From assembly GCA_964369545.1 (NCBI GenBank), contig CAYJFA010000002.1, forward strand, positions 62,001 to 126,000: 64,000 nt of DNA. Reading direction: 5' to 3'. The stretch is from BNWE01 sp964369545 (GTDB lineage: Bacteria; Pseudomonadota; Alphaproteobacteria; UBA3830). Position numbers and translations under genes: made by a program. This document shows, one piece after another, positions 1 to 6,560 of the stretch (the stretch's first letter is position 1; every line of letters begins with the position of its first letter). The notes beneath the pieces are model-generated. The model had not been told where the DNA came from and did no database searches. It was given only the letters and a program-made list of their open reading frames with translations.

Positions 1-1
1 T

Positions 2-124
2 ATGTTTTTATTATGCATTATATTATTCCTGGGAATTATGAAATTATATAACGTTTTATTGCGTATTGTATATCTTGCGAGTTATAAAAAATTTTCATAT
101 TTTATTGAAGTATTTCTGTTGTAA
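2..124 (+). CDS. Possible 3' end of an upstream gene
   Basis: Frame 2 is open from the window edge to a TAA at 122-124, giving about 40 hydrophobic and basic residues. The stop lies 23 bases before the start of the glycosyltransferase at 148, as expected for the tail of an upstream gene in the same transcription unit. The stretch is short and AT-rich, so an open frame by chance is possible. No family is recognisable. Confidence 0.3.
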   Translation: MFLLCIILFLGIMKLYNVLLRIVYLASYKKFSYFIEVFLL

Positions 125-147
125 ATCAAAGTGGCGAAAAATCTTTT

Positions 148-1173
148 ATGAAAGAACTTTTTTTATTAATAATGTTGTATGTGTTTCAGGTGGATGCTTC
201 ATCTAAAGTATCTGTGATTGTACCGGTTTATAATACAGAAATATATTTATCTCGTTGTTTGGAATCCATCATAAATCAGTCCTATAAAAATATTGAGATT
301 ATATGTATAAATGATGGATCACTTGATAGCTCTTTGAAAATTTTAAAAAATTACGCCAAAAAAGATTCTAGAATAATTGTTATTGATCAAAAAAATACTG
401 GTGTTGCAGGAGCAAGAAACGCAGGCCTGAATAGGGCAACAGGAGAAATTATCACATTTGTTGATTCTGATGATTATATTCATCCTGAAATGATAGAGAT
501 ATCATTAAGCACTTTGATTAAATATGATTCCGATATAATTATGTTTATGGCATTAAACTCGAGTCCTATTAGCGAAAAAACAAATTTTAAAAAAATTGAT
601 ATGAAAAATTTAAAACTTACAGAGCAAAGTGTATCCGATCTAAACTTTAGCATAAAAGATAAAATGCGATGTATTTTTTGCTGGAATAAAATTTATAAGC
701 GTTCTGTCATAAATAATACACGGTTTAATACAACAGTGTGTTTGTCAGAAGATTTTTTGTTTAATTTTTTTGTTTTCAATAACGCAAAGAAATGTGTTTT
801 TTTAGATGAAAAACTGTACTATTACACAGGCGATAATCAATCTTTATCAAGATCAGTATTTACTAAAGCGAAAGTTGAGTATAATAAAGTAATTCTAGAA
901 GAAACATCAAAATATAGTAATTTTATTCCAGCAAAAAAAAGAGACGAATTCTTTTCTGATATAGTATATTGTTTACTTTGTTATGCTTTTTTAACTTCAT
1001 TTTCATTAGATGTTTTTTTGTCTGCCTGCGATGTTGTTTGTGATTTCTATTTCAAAAACTCATATAAAGTACATCAGCAAAGCATGATTCAAGAGTTATT
1101 TATTAAATGCTGTTTAGGATTGGGAAAAGTAAGGAAAATGCTTGATTTTAGCAATAAAAAAATATACATATAA
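148..1173 (+). CDS. Family 2 glycosyltransferase
   Basis: Probable inverting glycosyltransferase transferring a sugar from a nucleotide-sugar donor to a surface polysaccharide or lipid-linked acceptor at the cytoplasmic face of the membrane. The GT-A/GT2 signature is clear: VSVIVPVYNTE near residues 21-31, a nucleotide-binding INDGS near 54-58, NTGVAGARNAG near 83-93 and the metal-binding DSDD near 106-109. At 341 residues it is a typical length for this class. The first 19 residues are hydrophobic and precede the usual start of the GT2 fold, so the true start could be slightly downstream; no strong ribosome binding site decides this. It ends close to the convergent dehydrogenase gene. Acceptor and sugar cannot be told from sequence. 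Confidence 0.85.
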   Translation: MKELFLLIMLYVFQVDASSKVSVIVPVYNTEIYLSRCLESIINQSYKNIEIICINDGSLDSSLKILKNYAKKDSRIIVIDQKNTGVAGARNAGLNRATGEIITFVDSDDYIHPEMIEISLSTLIKYDSDIIMFMALNSSPISEKTNFKKIDMKNLKLTEQSVSDLNFSIKDKMRCIFCWNKIYKRSVINNTRFNTTVCLSEDFLFNFFVFNNAKKCVFLDEKLYYYTGDNQSLSRSVFTKAKVEYNKVILEETSKYSNFIPAKKRDEFFSDIVYCLLCYAFLTSFSLDVFLSACDVVCDFYFKNSYKVHQQSMIQELFIKCCLGLGKVRKMLDFSNKKIYI

Positions 1174-1208
1174 GGTGATTTTACATTAAAATAAATTAAT
1201 TAGTATAA

Positions 1209-2066
1209 TCACATATCTGAATAATCATAAAATCCCTTTTGGCTTTTTTTGCCTAATGCTCCACGGGAGACATAATTTTCAAGAAGTGGGCATGGGGCAT
1301 ATTTATTTTCCCCCAATTCTTTTTGAAGAGTTTTTAAAATCGCAAGTACTGTATCGAGACCGATTAAATCTGCTAGCGCCAATGGCCCTATTGGGTGGTT
1401 TGCTCCGAGTTTTAGTGCGTCATCTATCTCTTTTGGTGTTGAAATACCTTCATGCAATGCGAAAATCGCTTCATTAATCATGGGAATGAGAATTCTGTTG
1501 AGTACGAATCCAGGTGCATTTTTCGAGGCGATGGGAGTTTTTTTTAAATTATTTGCGAGTCCCCAAAAGAAATTGAAGGTATCTTCGCTAGTATAAAGTC
1601 CCTTGATTATCTCTACTAATTCCATAATTGGAGGAGGATTCATGAAATGAAATCCGATAAATTTATCTGGCCATGGTACCATCTTAGAAAGGGAAGTAAT
1701 TGAGTATGATGATGTGTTTGTTGCTATCAGAGATGTGGGTTTCAATATATCATAAAGGTTAGAAAAAATACTTTGTTTTATTCTGAAATTTTCAAAAGCG
1801 GATTCTATAAAAATTTCGCAATCCGAGAGTTCCTTAATATCAGCGTGATATGAAATTCTGTTTTGTATTGTTTCGGTCGTATCTGATAGTAAATCTTTCG
1901 ACTCTAATCTTTTTAGAGAATTGAAAATTCGATTTTGTGATGTTTCAAAAATGTTACCAGAAGTATCATTGATTTTTACGTGATAACCACTGGATGCAAA
2001 TACTTGTCCTATTCCTGACCCCATCTGTCCGGCGCCTATTACAGCAACTTTGCCTTTTTTCTCCAT
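1209..2066 (-). CDS. hbd: 3-hydroxybutyryl-CoA dehydrogenase
   Basis: NAD(P)-dependent 3-hydroxyacyl-CoA dehydrogenase that interconverts 3-hydroxybutyryl-CoA and acetoacetyl-CoA. The N-terminal Rossmann motif GAGQMGSGIG is at about residues 11-20, followed by FIESAFEN and NTSSYSIT segments and the catalytic-domain stretch GFHFMNPPPIMELVEI. The C-terminal half contains the helical domain with DDALKLGANHPIGPLALADLIGLD. At 285 residues it matches the stand-alone (Hbd/PaaH/FadB2) form, not the large FadB fusion. It lies 39 bases downstream of a GntP-type permease on the same strand, which suggests uptake and oxidation of a hydroxy acid such as hydroxybutyrate. Substrate range is inferred from family and context. 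Confidence 0.88.
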   Translation of the reverse strand: MEKKGKVAVIGAGQMGSGIGQVFASSGYHVKINDTSGNIFETSQNRIFNSLKRLESKDLLSDTTETIQNRISYHADIKELSDCEIFIESAFENFRIKQSIFSNLYDILKPTSLIATNTSSYSITSLSKMVPWPDKFIGFHFMNPPPIMELVEIIKGLYTSEDTFNFFWGLANNLKKTPIASKNAPGFVLNRILIPMINEAIFALHEGISTPKEIDDALKLGANHPIGPLALADLIGLDTVLAILKTLQKELGENKYAPCPLLENYVSRGALGKKSQKGFYDYSDM

Positions 2067-2105
2067 ACAAGTCTCATTTTATTAAAATTATTCTGTATTT
2101 TATCA

Positions 2106-3482
2106 TTAACCAATCAGCATATATAATAATATTGCAATAATTGTTGCAAAAAATGGTCCGAGAAGTGCGACTACAAATATATCTTTATAAGATTCTTTAT
2201 GTGTCAAACCGCATATTGCAAGTAGTGTTATGATTGCTCCGTTGTGAGGTAGCGCGTTTAAACTGGCAGATGAAATCGAGATTATTCTATGCAATGTTTC
2301 AAGATTTACGCCGGCAGCGTTTGCCATTTCTAGATATTTTGCTCCTAACATTTGTAACGAGATACTCATTCCTCCAGATGCGGATCCAGTTATTCCTCCC
2401 AATATTCCTGTGACGAAAGCGCTGGATATAATCGGATTGCCGGATGAAAATGTCAGTATCCAGTCTCTTGTATATACGAATCCCACTAAGCTGTTTATAA
2501 CAGCTCCATATCCAACAACCGACGCGGTATTGAATATCGGTGCCAATGAATCTACAGCTCCGGTGTTTAAACATTTTGTAATGTCGATTTTTTTATAATG
2601 TGTTGCCAGTAGAAATACTATTGCGAAGAAAACTGAGATAATAATCGACCAATTGCTAGCAACGGTTTTGATATCCATAGCTCCGTATTTTTCTTGAGAT
2701 AAATAGGATGTATCAATGTTAGGCAATATAAATTTTACACTTATATAGTTAACAAGAATTACAATTATAATTGGTGTAACTGCTATCCAAAAATTCGGCA
2801 ATTTATCCTCGTCTATGGTCATCACGTTATCTTGAGAGCTGCCATATTTTTCATTGTTGCATTTTGCTGTTTTAGATTGATATCTCAACCACAGCATTCC
2901 GACAACAAACATAAAAACACTGCATATTATGCCTATAGTTGGAGCTGCAAAAGTGTTGGTTCCAAAATATGAAGAAGGAATCGCGTTTTGTATTGCTGGA
3001 GTTCCTGGTAATAAAATCATTGTGTAGGTAAATGATCCGAGAGCGATGGCTCCTGGTATTAATCGTTTAGGCGTTTGAGGTTTTTTAAAAAGAGCTACTG
3101 CAATTGGATATACAGCGAATGTAACTACAAAAAGCGATACTCCGCCGTAAGTTAAAACGCTGCAAGACAACACTATCGCTAAGATGGCGTTTTCAGCGCC
3201 GATGTTATCCGAAACATAGTTTGCTATTGATCTTGCGCTTCCAGAACTTTCCATGATTTTTCCGAAAATGGCGCTTAGTAAAAACAGAGGAAAATATACT
3301 GTCGCGAAGTCACCTAGTTTTACCATAAAAATTTGCGTGTAATGCGCGAGTAAAGTTTCACCACAACTAATAAAAACAGTAAATATCGCCATCAAAGGAG
3401 CTAATATTAATACTGAAAATCCGCGATATGCAAAAAATATAAGCATCGCGATTGATACAAAAATACTTCCGATTTCCAACAT
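2106..3482 (-). CDS. GntP-family permease
   Basis: Polytopic inner-membrane importer of the GntP (gluconate:H+ symporter) family, about 458 residues with a dozen hydrophobic segments. Family-like features include AIFGKIMESSGSARSIA after the second membrane segment, SCSVLTYGGVSLFVV, and a C-terminal re-entrant region rich in Gly/Ser (GGITGSASGGMSISLQ) followed by LPHNGAIITLLAI. This subgroup includes predicted D-beta-hydroxybutyrate permeases, which fits the adjacent hydroxybutyryl-CoA dehydrogenase. An upstream in-frame ATG at 3497 would add five residues; the ATG at 3482 is preferred because GGTG lies six bases before it. The exact substrate is an inference. Confidence 0.85.
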   Translation of the reverse strand: MLEIGSIFVSIAMLIFFAYRGFSVLILAPLMAIFTVFISCGETLLAHYTQIFMVKLGDFATVYFPLFLLSAIFGKIMESSGSARSIANYVSDNIGAENAILAIVLSCSVLTYGGVSLFVVTFAVYPIAVALFKKPQTPKRLIPGAIALGSFTYTMILLPGTPAIQNAIPSSYFGTNTFAAPTIGIICSVFMFVVGMLWLRYQSKTAKCNNEKYGSSQDNVMTIDEDKLPNFWIAVTPIIIVILVNYISVKFILPNIDTSYLSQEKYGAMDIKTVASNWSIIISVFFAIVFLLATHYKKIDITKCLNTGAVDSLAPIFNTASVVGYGAVINSLVGFVYTRDWILTFSSGNPIISSAFVTGILGGITGSASGGMSISLQMLGAKYLEMANAAGVNLETLHRIISISSASLNALPHNGAIITLLAICGLTHKESYKDIFVVALLGPFFATIIAILLYMLIG

Positions 3483-3672
3483 ATTTACACCACACATAAC
3501 TTATTACAATAAATATCTTTAACGCTTCATAAGATATCTTTACAGCCTATTGGTTAATTTTTAGCTGATATTGAAATTTATTATTTTGAGGAAAATGTAG
3601 TAATTAAATGATGTATACTTTTAACCAACGTATCAGAAAATTCAATGGTTAATATTAAAAATTTTGTTGATA

Positions 3673-3718
3673 AATAAAAAGAACAATCTACTTATAACCG
3701 CTAGTTGTTCTTTTTATT
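3673..3718 (-). terminator. Rho-independent terminator
   Basis: A perfect 14-base inverted repeat pairs 3673-3686 with 3705-3718 around an 18-base loop. The arm adjoining the gene on the minus strand ends in a T-rich run. It starts 19 bases beyond the stop codon of the secreted-protein gene at 3737, so it probably ends that transcript. Confidence 0.75.
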
Positions 3719-3736
3719 GAGATAATTTTTACTCTT

Positions 3737-4213
3737 TTAGTTTATTCCGAGTTCTGCGGGAGTTTGGGCATAATTAACACCTAAGAATTTCCACCCTTCT
3801 CCAAAATTTGCACGAGTCATTATTTTTTCGCCGGGTATTACATGGAAAACTCTACTACTGCTCTCTTTAAGCATTTTTTCAGATCGTCGACCAAAGATTC
3901 CGCCAATGGTACTGAAATGCATTTTATAAACCGCACACCTAATGTCCATTTCTATTCTTGCAGTGGGAACTAAGTTATGAACAGAAGCGGGGTCTGCTTT
4001 GCGCATAAATATGTGATTTATAGTAATCGGTCTGCCATCTGACAAAGTAGGAGTAGAGACAGTTATATGCTTATTTTCTTCTGTCCACCGAAGCTCTTGT
4101 TGTTGAGTGGCAACTTCGCCAGCTTTAGCGTATGGATCATGCGCGACTTCATCCATTCCATTTACATTTAAAAAAAGTAGAAATCCTATCGGAGCTAATA
4201 GTAGCTTTTTCAT
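3737..4213 (-). CDS. Small secreted protein of unknown function
   Basis: Not recognised. The product is 158 residues and begins with a typical Sec signal peptide: MKK, a hydrophobic core, and a likely cleavage after NVNG with Met at +1. The mature part is soluble-looking with no membrane segment and one cysteine. It contains MRKADPASVH near residues 70-79, resembling RMADPEKVK in the divergent neighbour at 4708. The leader AGGAGATTGCGATG is almost the same as that neighbour's AGGAGATTGTTATG. A perfect hairpin terminator follows. Together with genes at 4708 and 5290 it forms a cluster of small exported proteins, possibly a lineage-specific family. Periplasmic or host-directed location cannot be distinguished. 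Confidence 0.72.
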   Translation of the reverse strand: MKKLLLAPIGFLLFLNVNGMDEVAHDPYAKAGEVATQQQELRWTEENKHITVSTPTLSDGRPITINHIFMRKADPASVHNLVPTARIEMDIRCAVYKMHFSTIGGIFGRRSEKMLKESSSRVFHVIPGEKIMTRANFGEGWKFLGVNYAQTPAELGIN

Positions 4214-4531
4214 CGCAATCTCCTAAATTTAATGAACGGTAATAACAGTATACATCAATATATGGAATGATAATACACTGCCGGCAATATTTATTTTATT
4301 TTTATAATTATGTTTTTGTCGTTTATTGTAATAGAGATTATTAATAAATATTTTGTTTAATGAAAATAATTGCTTGTAAGAATCATAAAGACGACATCAA
4401 GTTTATCAAATTGTATATATATATTCGTCAGTTTTTTATTCCAATTTATGCTATCTTATCAAATCTTGCGTGTATTTTCTATTTTTCTTGTTAGAATTTT
4501 AGTATGTGTTTCGTTGATCTTTAACCATAAT

Positions 4532-4557
4532 TATCGCTGATGATTGATATTTTTCGA
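4532..4557 (+). repeat. 26-bp repeat, copy 1
   Basis: The sequence beginning TATCGCTGATGATTGAT matches 6008-6033 at 23 of 26 positions. The other copy contains the -35 box of the ssb promoter. Similarity does not visibly continue on either side. Confidence 0.5.
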
Positions 4558-4645
4558 CTCAATCTTGCTTTATAAGATTGTATCGTGGAGCAATAAAAAT
4601 GGTGTCCGCAAAATAATACTTCCCTAGGTATATTACTGGGGTTTT

Positions 4646-4674
4646 TTCACAGTATTTTTTCAATGAAATATATA
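4646..4674 (+). promoter_or_regulatory. Candidate sigma-70 promoter for the gene at 4708
   Basis: TTCACA (4646-4651) and TATATA (4669-4674) are separated by 17 bases, and the -10 box lies 33 bases before the ATG. The match is by eye to the vegetative consensus in AT-rich DNA, so confidence is limited. Confidence 0.4.
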
Positions 4675-4707
4675 ACAATCTGAAATTATTTTTTATAGGA
4701 GATTGTT

Positions 4708-5199
4708 ATGAAGAAGATTTTGTTTGCGATAGCAATATTATCAGGTTTCGAAATGCATGCTATGATTGCAGTGACAGAAGGTAATCCTGATAGTATCTCT
4801 ACATTCTGTAGAGTAATCAGAATGGCAGATCCTGAAAAAGTTAAAGTAACTTTTGAAAAAATTGAAGCACTTGGATCGACCGAAATGCACGAAAAAATTG
4901 TAAACACAGCAGAATTAGGTGCTGATGAGATACACGATGTTTTAGGTGGAATTGGAATATCTAAAGGATCCGCTGGGGAATTAGTATTACATATAAATGA
5001 CAAAAAATTATACAATGCGAATTTGAGCTTTCCCAATGGTGTAATAACAATGCGAGGATTCAAGCTAAGCACCCTTAGGGCTACCTGTTCAAAATTAATT
5101 GTATATCGAACTATGAGGGGTGGTATCAAATGTGAGTGCCCATTCATTGTTGAACCTAAAAACGGATACATTGAGTTCTTGTGGTTAATTAAACGCTAA
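4708..5199 (+). CDS. Small secreted protein of unknown function
   Basis: Not recognised. The 163-residue product starts with a short signal peptide (MKK, hydrophobic core, cleavage likely after EMHA, again followed by Met). The ATG is preceded by a strong AGGAGATTG ribosome binding site. The mature protein has three cysteines (one near residue 33, one near 136 and one near 147) and no further membrane segment. RMADPEKVK near residues 38-46 resembles a segment of the divergent secreted protein at 3737. A hairpin follows the stop codon. Signal-peptide style, leader sequence and clustering suggest relatedness to its two neighbours, but the mature sequences are too diverged for certainty by eye. 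Confidence 0.72.
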   Translation: MKKILFAIAILSGFEMHAMIAVTEGNPDSISTFCRVIRMADPEKVKVTFEKIEALGSTEMHEKIVNTAELGADEIHDVLGGIGISKGSAGELVLHINDKKLYNANLSFPNGVITMRGFKLSTLRATCSKLIVYRTMRGGIKCECPFIVEPKNGYIEFLWLIKR

Positions 5200-5210
5200 T
5201 ATATACAAAT

Positions 5211-5238
5211 ATCTCCGTCGTTTAATGACGACGGAGAT
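5211..5238. terminator. Hairpin downstream of the gene at 4708
   Basis: An 11-base perfect stem (ATCTCCGTCGT with its complement) with a six-base loop starts 11 bases after the stop codon. It is GC-richer than its surroundings, but only a poor T-run follows, so it may be a weak terminator or a transcript-stabilising hairpin. A second small inverted repeat, ATCTAATT/AATTAGAT, lies at 5244-5265 between this gene and the convergent one. Confidence 0.55.
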
Positions 5239-5289
5239 TATACATCTAATTACTAGAAATTAGATTGATTTTCAAAGCAAATATTTCTT

Positions 5290-5736
5290 TTATTTACTTT
5301 CATAAAAGGTAGGGCACTGTGGCTCAACTAATTTATATCCATGTCGTAAAGTATTAGAGCACATTTCTGCTATTAAGTCTCTTGAGTCTACTTCAACAAC
5401 TACGTCAAAATCAGGAATATCGAGAGTAGTACTAAAAAATTGTTTTAGCTCTTTCGCTACAGCAGCAGTATCACATGTATTGTAGTCTAATCCACCCAAC
5501 ATCTTGAGTGCTTGATCTATAAGCCCAGGTAAGAGACCGCTCTCTGGAATAAGACCTCCAAATATCACGCCGCTGGCAGAGTGAAGTATATCAACTGACG
5601 GTACTATTGTTAATTGATATATAGTAGTTCTAGATTTATTATGCATTGTTTCTGACAATTCCATTCCCTTAACTTCAAAGCCGAAACCAAACATTAGAGC
5701 TACAGCTGTACACGCACATAACATAACTTTTTTCAT
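5290..5736 (-). CDS. Small secreted protein of unknown function
   Basis: Not recognised. The start at 5736 is chosen because AAGGAG lies nine bases upstream and a clean signal peptide follows (MKKVM, hydrophobic core, cleavage probably after EVKG with Met at +1); the frame is open further upstream but lacks a ribosome binding site. The 148-residue product has a mature part with a Gly/Leu-rich stretch near residues 55-80 (GVIFGGLIPESG) and cysteines near positions 88, 130 and 141. It is the third member of the local group of small exported proteins with a cleavage site followed by Met. It is convergent with the gene at 4708. Confidence 0.7.
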   Translation of the reverse strand: MKKVMLCACTAVALMFGFGFEVKGMELSETMHNKSRTTIYQLTIVPSVDILHSASGVIFGGLIPESGLLPGLIDQALKMLGGLDYNTCDTAAVAKELKQFFSTTLDIPDFDVVVEVDSRDLIAEMCSNTLRHGYKLVEPQCPTFYESK

Positions 5737-6007
5737 CCTTATATACTCCTTTTCCTTATTAAAAAATGAAAATAAACAAAACAACAAAAAATTTTGAAAG
5801 ATAAGAAAAACAATAACTATCGACAATATTTATATATGGTTATCTTACAGGAAGTCAATAGATTTGTTAAAAAATCTTTAAAAAACAACGATATTGTGCA
5901 AATTAGACAATATCGGAGATGTGAAATATCTATCTTATTGATATTTCTAGAAACATATGCCGAACAGTGTTTTTTATCTTTTTTCAACAAATTGTTTTTT
6001 TGCTACT

Positions 6008-6033
6008 TATCGCTGACGGTTGATGTTTTTCGA
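6008..6033 (+). repeat. 26-bp repeat, copy 2
   Basis: Matches 4532-4557 at 23 of 26 positions. This copy spans the -35 element of the ssb promoter. Confidence 0.5.
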
Positions 6034-6048
6034 TCAAAGTTGTAAAAT
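6020..6048 (+). promoter_or_regulatory. Candidate ssb promoter
   Basis: TTGATG (6020-6025) and TAAAAT (6043-6048) are separated by exactly 17 bases and lie 26 bases before the ssb start codon, a good match to a vegetative sigma-70 promoter. Confidence 0.55.
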
Positions 6049-6073
6049 GCACCTGTTTAGGAAAGAGTTTATA

Positions 6074-6508
6074 ATGGCTGGTTCGATAAATAAGGTTATT
6101 TTAGTCGGGAATTTGGGTAAGGATCCAGAAATACGTACATCGCAGGATGGATCAAAAATTGTCAGTTTTTCTATAGCTACATCTGATGTATGGAAAGATA
6201 AGGCCACCGGAGAGAGGAAAGATAAAACGGAATGGCACAGAATTGTTGTTTTTAATCCTAATTTATGTGATGTCTGCGAAAAATATCTGCGTAAAGGATC
6301 AAAGGTATACGTTGAAGGGCAATTGCAAACTCGCAAATGGCAGGATCAGTCCGGCGCAGAAAAATATACTACGGAAGTCGTGCTTGGACGGTTTAAAGGA
6401 GAATTATCGCTTCTGGATTCGAGATCGGACGCTGTTTCTCAAGGCGGAATCGGATCTGTTAATGAAAGCGTAGATTCGATGGGAATAGATGACGATATTC
6501 CCTTCTAA
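6074..6508 (+). CDS. ssb: Single-stranded DNA-binding protein
   Basis: Binds and protects single-stranded DNA during replication, recombination and repair. The 144-residue protein begins MAGSINKVILVGNLGKDPEIR, the standard SSB N terminus, followed by the OB-fold with VEGQLQTRKWQDQSG near residues 75-90. It ends in the acidic tail DDDIPF that recruits partner proteins. The frame is open 18 codons upstream of this ATG, but the promoter lies in that segment and homology starts at MAG, so 6074 is the start. gyrA follows after 52 bases; ssb next to gyrA is a common alphaproteobacterial order. Length is slightly short compared with E. coli SSB because the linker is short. Confidence 0.96.
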   Translation: MAGSINKVILVGNLGKDPEIRTSQDGSKIVSFSIATSDVWKDKATGERKDKTEWHRIVVFNPNLCDVCEKYLRKGSKVYVEGQLQTRKWQDQSGAEKYTTEVVLGRFKGELSLLDSRSDAVSQGGIGSVNESVDSMGIDDDIPF

Positions 6509-6560
6509 CAAGTATTTCAGATTAATTATTAAATGATAGTTTCACATTCGGAGATTTTTA

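Larger units (their letters stand above)
4214..4707 (+). other. Intergenic region between divergent secreted-protein genes
   Basis: About 490 bases of very AT-rich DNA separate the two divergent start codons. I see no credible open reading frame. It holds the ribosome binding site of each gene, a candidate promoter for the rightward gene at 4646-4674, and at 4532-4557 a near copy of a 26-base sequence found again upstream of ssb. Confidence 0.6.
5737..6073 (+). other. Intergenic region between secreted-protein gene and ssb
   Basis: Divergent intergenic space of about 340 bases. It holds the ribosome binding site of the leftward gene, the ssb promoter and the second copy of a 26-base repeat. 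An 83-codon open frame crossing it has no ribosome binding site and runs through the promoter, so I do not call it. Confidence 0.5.

Noticed and set aside
5794..6045. 83-codon plus-strand frame upstream of ssb
   Set aside because: It has no ribosome binding site, runs through the ssb promoter and overlaps the ssb leader; composition looks non-coding.
6020..6073. Extended N terminus of ssb
   Set aside because: The conserved SSB start is MAGSINKVIL at 6074, and the promoter boxes lie in the extension.
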